A DNA stretch of 36,178 bases from NCBI GenBank assembly GCA_016794305.1, contig JAEUKN010000014.1, positions 1-36,178 on the forward strand, read 5' to 3'. Of this stretch, positions 32,423 to 36,178 are shown piece after piece. Position 1 is the stretch's first letter; each line of letters begins with the position of its first letter. Origin of the DNA: Alphaproteobacteria bacterium. Its GTDB lineage: Bacteria; Pseudomonadota; Alphaproteobacteria; Micavibrionales; Micavibrionaceae. Below the pieces are notes generated by a model. The model saw nothing but the letters and a program-made list of their open reading frames with translations. It had not been told where the DNA came from and did no database searches. Made by a program: the position numbers and the translations under genes.

Positions 32423-32448
32423 AAAATGATCATTTTATCCCGTCTTGG
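32423..32448. repeat. 26-base direct repeat, copy 2 (after pdhB)
   Basis: It differs at two bases from 31454-31479. On the minus strand it reads CAAGACGGGATAAAATGA, as if the codons QDGIK plus stop of the secreted protein had been left behind. GGGATAAAATGA / TCATTTTATTCC also forms a 12-bp palindrome that may end the pdhB transcript. Confidence 0.6.
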
Positions 32449-32471
32449 TTATGTGAGTATGTTCGAATGGC

Positions 32472-33914
32472 CTATTTGTAACAAACCTGACGGGCTTTAT
32501 GGACGATTTCATCGACCTGCGGCGTGGCGAGGGCCTCAAGATTAGACGCATACGGCATCGGCACATCGGCGGCGCACACGCGCAACACCGGCGCATCGAG
32601 GTAATCAAAGGCATGTTCGTTGATCAGTGCCGCAATCTCGGCCCCGATCCCTGCGAACGGCCACCCTTCTTCAACCGAGATAATGCGGTTGGTTTTCTTG
32701 ACGCTTTCCAAAATCGTCCAACGGTCGAGTGGCCGAATGGTGCGCAGGTTGATGACTTCGGCACTGATACCTTGCTCCTCCAGCTTTTTCGCGGCTTCCA
32801 GACATTTTCCAACCATGATCGAAAAACTGACAATCGTTACGTCACTCCCGGCGCGTTCGATTTTCGCACGGCCCAACGGAATGACAAACTCATCATCAAT
32901 CGGCGTTTCAAAAATCTGCCCGTACATTAATTCATGTTCCAACACCATCACCGGATTGGGGTCGCGAATGGCGGCCTTGATCAACCCTTTGGCATCTGCC
33001 CCTGACCATGGGGCCACAACCTTCATGCCCGGCACATGCGCAAACCATGATGCATAACATCCTGAATGCTGCGCCCCGACCTTACCCGGTGCGCCGTTTT
33101 GCCCGCGAAAGACGATGGGGCAACCGAGCTTGCCGCCCGCCATATACAGCGTTTTGGCGGCGGAGTTTACAATCTGGTCCATCGCCTGCATCGCAAAATC
33201 CATCGACATAAATTCAATGATCGGGCGCAGCCCCTTCATCGCGGCACCCACGCCCAAACCGGTAAAGGCATGTTCGGTGATGGGGCTGTCAATCACGCGG
33301 TCCGGCCCGAATTCATCGAGCATCCCCTGGGAAACCTTATAGGCCCCGTTATATTCCGCGACTTCCTCGCCCATCAAAAATACGTTTTTGTCGCGGCGCA
33401 TTTCCTCACTCATGCCCATGCGCAGTGCTTCACGAACCTGCATAGGCTGTGTGCGCTCCATAAACGGGGCTTCGTCAAACGGTGGGGGTTCAATAATCAT
33501 GCCTTGCGCATATAAAATATCGCGGTTGGCGATGATTTTGCCTTCAGCCTGAGCCGCCTGTGCCGTTGGGGTCACTGAGTTCGCAACGGGGGCGGCATTG
33601 GGAATACAGGGGATATCTTGGGTGGCTGGGGCTGGGGCGGCGGCTGGAGTAATCGCCGCGGCCTCGGTTTCGCCGTCCTCTAACAGCACCGCAATCGGCG
33701 TATTCACCGCCACGCCCTGCGCGCCCTCGGCGATCAGGATTTTTCCCAATCGGCCTTCATCCACCGCTTCGACTTCCATTGTGGCTTTATCGGTTTCGAT
33801 TTCGGCGATGACCTCACCGGCTTTGACCATCTCGCCTTCTTTCTTGAGCCAACGGGCCAAATTCCCTTCAGTCATCGTGGGCGAAAGCGCAGGCATTAAA
33901 ATTTGTACGGACAT
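32472..33914 (-). CDS. pdhB: Pyruvate dehydrogenase E1 component, beta subunit with N-terminal lipoyl domain
   Basis: A 480-residue protein. Residues 1-80 are a lipoyl domain ([28 protein letters not shown], lipoyl-lysine in [13 protein letters not shown]). An Ala/Pro-rich linker (about 80-130) leads to the transketolase-like E1-beta domain ([20 protein letters not shown], then [19 protein letters not shown] and [21 protein letters not shown]). It forms the E1 heterotetramer with PdhA and feeds acetyl groups to E2. The lipoyl domain on E1-beta is typical of alphaproteobacteria. The ribosome site AGAGGAAA is good. It follows pdhA, but with 299 bases between them filled by a palindromic repeat. 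pdhC (E2) does not follow. Confidence 0.96.
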   Translation of the reverse strand: MSVQILMPALSPTMTEGNLARWLKKEGEMVKAGEVIAEIETDKATMEVEAVDEGRLGKILIAEGAQGVAVNTPIAVLLEDGETEAAAITPAAAPAPATQDIPCIPNAAPVANSVTPTAQAAQAEGKIIANRDILYAQGMIIEPPPFDEAPFMERTQPMQVREALRMGMSEEMRRDKNVFLMGEEVAEYNGAYKVSQGMLDEFGPDRVIDSPITEHAFTGLGVGAAMKGLRPIIEFMSMDFAMQAMDQIVNSAAKTLYMAGGKLGCPIVFRGQNGAPGKVGAQHSGCYASWFAHVPGMKVVAPWSGADAKGLIKAAIRDPNPVMVLEHELMYGQIFETPIDDEFVIPLGRAKIERAGSDVTIVSFSIMVGKCLEAAKKLEEQGISAEVINLRTIRPLDRWTILESVKKTNRIISVEEGWPFAGIGAEIAALINEHAFDYLDAPVLRVCAADVPMPYASNLEALATPQVDEIVHKARQVCYK

Positions 33915-33968
33915 ATTTTCCTCTTATCACTAATTAATTTTGACGGTGCGGCGCAGTTTATCTCACCA

Positions 33969-34204
33969 CGAAGTCACGAAGTTTTTTAAGATCATATTTT
34001 TAAACTACAGAGACCGCAGAGACAAACAGAGAATTATATTGAAAAATTCAATCAATTATGAATGCTGCAATCTTATATTCTCGAACGCTCCGCGTTCAGC
34101 TGAACTTAAAAACATGGTTCAAAATAAATACGATTACCTCTCTGTTTTCCTCGGCGGTCTCTGTAGTTTAAAAAAACTAAGCTCTTCGCCTCTTCGTGAC
34201 TTCG
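33969..34204. repeat. Large palindromic element between pdhA and pdhB
   Basis: About 236 bases with nested inverted repeats. The outer arms are CGAAGTCACGAAG (33969-33981) and CTTCGTGACTTCG (34192-34204). Inner 20-base perfect arms, TTTTAAACTACAGAGACCGC (33998-34017) and its complement (34154-34173), follow, then CAGAGA/TCTCTG. Words of the kind 'CACGAAG' and 'CAGAGAC' are typical of dispersed intergenic repeats in many bacteria. The centre has a GAACGC-tcc-GCGTTC hairpin and no gene. Confidence 0.85.
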
Positions 34205-34213
34205 CGCAAAAAA

Positions 34214-35275
34214 TTATTCTTCCTTCAACACATCGGTCCAGAGTTCTGCCGGGTCGGGTTGCGGAGAAGATTGCGAGAATTCAGCCGCTTCGCGCACGAT
34301 CTCTTTAATCTCCTGATCAATGGGTTTCAGCGCCTCCTCACCCACGCCATATTCATCCATCAGGATTTTCTTCACGCCCTCAATCGGGTCGCGCGCGCCT
34401 TTATACTGCTCCACCTCTTCCTTGGTGCGGTATTTCTGCGGGTCGGACATGGAATGCCCGCGATAACGATAGGTAATAATCTCCAAAATATACGGCCCGG
34501 CCCCGGCGCGAATATCATCGAGCGCACGCGACGCCGCCTCGCGCACCGCCAGCACATCCATGCCGTCCACACGTTCGCCCTGAATGCCAAATCCTTCGCC
34601 GCGGCGATAAAACTCCCCGGCGGCGTGGCGTTTGGTGCTGGTTCCCATGCTATATTGATTATTTTCAATCACGAATAAAATCGGCAATTTCCACAGGGCC
34701 GCCATGTTATAACTCTCGGCCACCTGGCCTTGGTCCGCCGCGCCGTCGCCCATATAGGCCACACAGACGCCGCCGTCACCGCTATATTTATGCGCAAACG
34801 CCAGACCTGTACCGATGGATATTTGTGCGCCCACAATCCCGTGCCCGCCATAGAAATTCTTTTCGACTGAGAACATATGCATCGACCCGCCCTTACCGCG
34901 GGAACACCCCCCCGCGCGGCCGGTGAGTTCGGCCATCACCTCATTCGCACTGATCCCGCACACCAACATATGCCCGTGATTGCGATAGGCGGTGATGACG
35001 GTATCCTGCGGCTTTTGGACCGATTGAATGCCGGTGACCACGGCTTCTTCGCCGATATAAAGATGGCAAAATCCGCCAATCAAGCCCATACCGTAGAGCT
35101 GCCCGGCTTTTTCTTCAAACCGGCGAATCAGCAACATATCACGGTAAAATTTTTTCAATTCCTCAACGCTTGGTAATCCCGCGCTGTTGGATAGCTCTGC
35201 CCCCATTGGAACAGTTTCAGGAACGGTTTTCAAATTGGTCTTTTTCATGTCGTCCTTCTTGGATTTTGATGCCAC
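34214..35275 (-). CDS. pdhA: Pyruvate dehydrogenase E1 component, alpha subunit
   Basis: A 353-residue thiamine diphosphate enzyme subunit that decarboxylates pyruvate. The family sequence is clear: FYRDMLLIRRFEEKAGQLYG, the GFCHLYIGEEA region, MHMFSVEKNFYGGHGIVGAQ, the ThDP motif GDGAADQGQVAESYNMAALW ... ENNQYSMGTS, and the phosphorylation-loop-like YRYRGHSMSDPQKYR. The start is taken as GTG at 35275 with GAGGTGAG upstream; the internal ATG at codon 10, preceded by AAGGA, is an alternative. ftsB precedes it, as in many alphaproteobacteria. Its stop is 10 bases from the palindromic repeat that separates it from pdhB. Confidence 0.97.
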   Translation of the reverse strand: MASKSKKDDMKKTNLKTVPETVPMGAELSNSAGLPSVEELKKFYRDMLLIRRFEEKAGQLYGMGLIGGFCHLYIGEEAVVTGIQSVQKPQDTVITAYRNHGHMLVCGISANEVMAELTGRAGGCSRGKGGSMHMFSVEKNFYGGHGIVGAQISIGTGLAFAHKYSGDGGVCVAYMGDGAADQGQVAESYNMAALWKLPILFVIENNQYSMGTSTKRHAAGEFYRRGEGFGIQGERVDGMDVLAVREAASRALDDIRAGAGPYILEIITYRYRGHSMSDPQKYRTKEEVEQYKGARDPIEGVKKILMDEYGVGEEALKPIDQEIKEIVREAAEFSQSSPQPDPAELWTDVLKEE

Positions 35276-35318
35276 AGTCTAACTCACCTCAATGCCTTGG
35301 GGTTTTCAGAAATATCTT

Positions 35319-35330
35319 TAGCAATTGCTA
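35319..35330. promoter_or_regulatory. Perfect palindrome in the pdhA upstream region
   Basis: TAGCAATTGCTA, 12 bases, about 45 bases upstream of the pdhA start. It could be an operator for pyruvate- or redox-dependent control. No clear promoter is seen in the 197-base gap (35276-35472). Confidence 0.35.
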
Positions 35331-35450
35331 CACGATTTTTGCCCCGCCGCCAAGAAAAAAGCATCAAAAAAAGCGCAAAATATTCACAACCTGTTGCGCC
35401 GCAACATATTGCATTTCAAGGGTTTGCGGGGAATGAAGGATTGCCAGAGG

Positions 35451-35467
35451 GCGGAAATTATTTCCGC
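35451..35467 (-). terminator. Short hairpin after ftsB
   Basis: GCGGAAA-tta-TTTCCGC just after the ftsB stop. No U-run follows, so termination is uncertain. Confidence 0.35.
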
Positions 35468-35472
35468 ACGCC

Positions 35473-35793
35473 TTATTTGGCGGGAGAGAGCAAAATATCG
35501 CGTTCATTTTCATGCCGAAAACCAAGGACGATGCGCGCGCGTTCCTCAAGCAAGTCTTTATTAATGGAATCGGGGCGCATCATGGCGACTTTGCCTTCGA
35601 GTGTTTCACGGCGATGTTGGAGTGTCTCAGCCTCAAGCTTGAGTGCCGCATTGTCCGCGCCAAGCGAAAGATAGCGCACATATCCGCGCCCGCCGCAAAT
35701 CAAATGGTAACAAAAGTAAAAACAAAGGCCCAAGCCGATCAGCGTGAGCAAATTTTTCCGCACCAAATATCGATGTTGTAAAAAAAGCCTCAT
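35473..35793 (-). CDS. ftsB: Septum formation initiator family protein (FtsB/DivIC-like)
   Basis: A 106-residue single-pass membrane protein of the divisome. It has a short basic cytoplasmic end (MRLFLQHRYLVRK), one TM helix (about 14-34, LLTLIGLGLCFYFCYHLICGG) and a periplasmic coiled coil (about 40-75, LGADNAALKLEAETLQHRRETLEGKV). The conserved end (PDSINKDLLEERARIVLGF) resembles the FtsB/DivIC 'D-x-x-EE-x-AR' region. In many alphaproteobacteria this gene lies just upstream of pdhA, as here. Confidence 0.9.
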   Translation of the reverse strand: MRLFLQHRYLVRKNLLTLIGLGLCFYFCYHLICGGRGYVRYLSLGADNAALKLEAETLQHRRETLEGKVAMMRPDSINKDLLEERARIVLGFRHENERDILLSPAK

Positions 35794-35837
35794 CCCTCCA
35801 CTTAATCATAACCGCGGGCGGGGGTCAAGAGGATGGT

Positions 35838-36178
35838 TTAGGGGGAACATTGAACATTTAAGCCACCTGCATCAGATATACCAACAGCTTTGCAACCTGA
35901 GGGGAGGTGCGGGCTTGATATCATCAGTATCAATATATGAAGTTGTCCAGTGCTACCCATACCGGCCCCTTCAACCATTCCCGATAATGCATCAAGATCT
36001 TTTTTTCTGAGATCTTCATCGGTATAGGGCTTTTTGGACCTTTCTAATAATCTTAAAAATTGGTCCATAAAATCTGCAACATCAGCGAAACGACCGGCAC
36101 GATAAGAGTTTATAAAATGCTCCCCCGCTGTTAAGCCCCCGTCTCGTGTTAAATTATAATTAATTGATAATGTAGATT
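35838..36178 (-). CDS. Unrecognised protein, C-terminal part (cut by window edge)
   Basis: The frame is open from the right edge to a stop at 35838, giving at least 113 residues; the true start is outside. Readable segments are SINYNLTRDGGLTAGEHFIN, then SYRAGRFADVADFMDQFLRL, then RSKKPYTDEDLRKKDLDALS. The end is glycine-rich and hydrophobic (MISSPHLPSGCKAVGISDAGG). No family is recognised. Starting at the internal methionine at 36068 would be artificial because the frame extends beyond it. It lies 44 bases before ftsB on the same strand. Confidence 0.55.
   Translation of the reverse strand, partial: STLSINYNLTRDGGLTAGEHFINSYRAGRFADVADFMDQFLRLLERSKKPYTDEDLRKKDLDALSGMVEGAGMGSTGQLHILILMISSPHLPSGCKAVGISDAGGLNVQCSP

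Noticed and set aside
33969..34204. CRISPR or insertion sequence between pdhA and pdhB
   Set aside because: The repeats are inverted, not direct with spacers, and no transposase frame is present. It is a palindromic repeat.
34196..34678. Plus-strand open frame of 160 codons
   Set aside because: It is antisense to the unmistakable pdhA gene.

Overview
The window reads as a chromosomal segment of an alphaproteobacterium. The marks are: ntrY, nrdR and dapD-dapE of alphaproteobacterial type; a pyruvate dehydrogenase E1 split into PdhA and a lipoyl-bearing PdhB with ftsB just upstream; a small NDUFS4-like complex I subunit beside a tRNA-Arg; and a 17-kDa-antigen-like glycine-zipper lipoprotein. 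A Micavibrio- or Rhodospirillales-like lineage is possible, but that is a guess from gene content. No rRNA, transposase gene, prophage or CRISPR array is visible.

Layout. (1) 1-7646, minus strand: the 5' end of glgC, then aroG(class II)-nadE-pabB-mnmC, tightly packed with overlapping genes, and pdxH. (2) 7774-10354, plus strand: lipoprotein, nrdR, a small membrane protein, an MFS exporter. (3) 10362-11787, minus: an AT-rich pair made of a GNAT acetyltransferase and a zinc-dependent deacylase of the AstE/AspA type, preceded by a leader rich in inverted repeats. (4) 12177-16650, minus: a stress-type block (DUF892/YciE, CsbD-like, PRC-barrel, hybrid histidine kinase, DUF1328). (5) 16982-19678: GST, tRNA-Arg(TCT), NDUFS4-like protein, SGNH hydrolase and greA, with two copies of a hairpin repeat. 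(6) 19917-25432, plus: K+ channel-dapD-dapE, a DegP/DegQ protease and miaA. (7) 25526-28848, plus: RND outer-membrane factor, rpmI-rplT, YciI-like protein, HAD hydrolase. (8) 28894-36178, minus: ntrY without ntrX, a secreted cysteine-rich protein, pdhB, pdhA, ftsB and a truncated unknown gene.

How the genes work together. Most of the window is housekeeping: shikimate and folate precursors, NAD and PLP cofactors, lysine/peptidoglycan precursors, tRNA modification (mnmC, miaA), ribosomal proteins L35/L20 and pyruvate oxidation. The less ordinary content is (a) the acetyltransferase/deacylase pair with a leader that could fold over its own start codon, (b) a secreted protein built from a duplicated four-cysteine module, (c) several families of hairpin or MITE-like repeats, one inside the pdhA-pdhB operon and one that supplies the greA stop codon, and (d) leader-level control signals: a promoter-terminator pair in front of greA, a palindrome inside the ntrY promoter and a foldable leader before rpmI. 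All functions are assigned by reading motifs; no database search was run.
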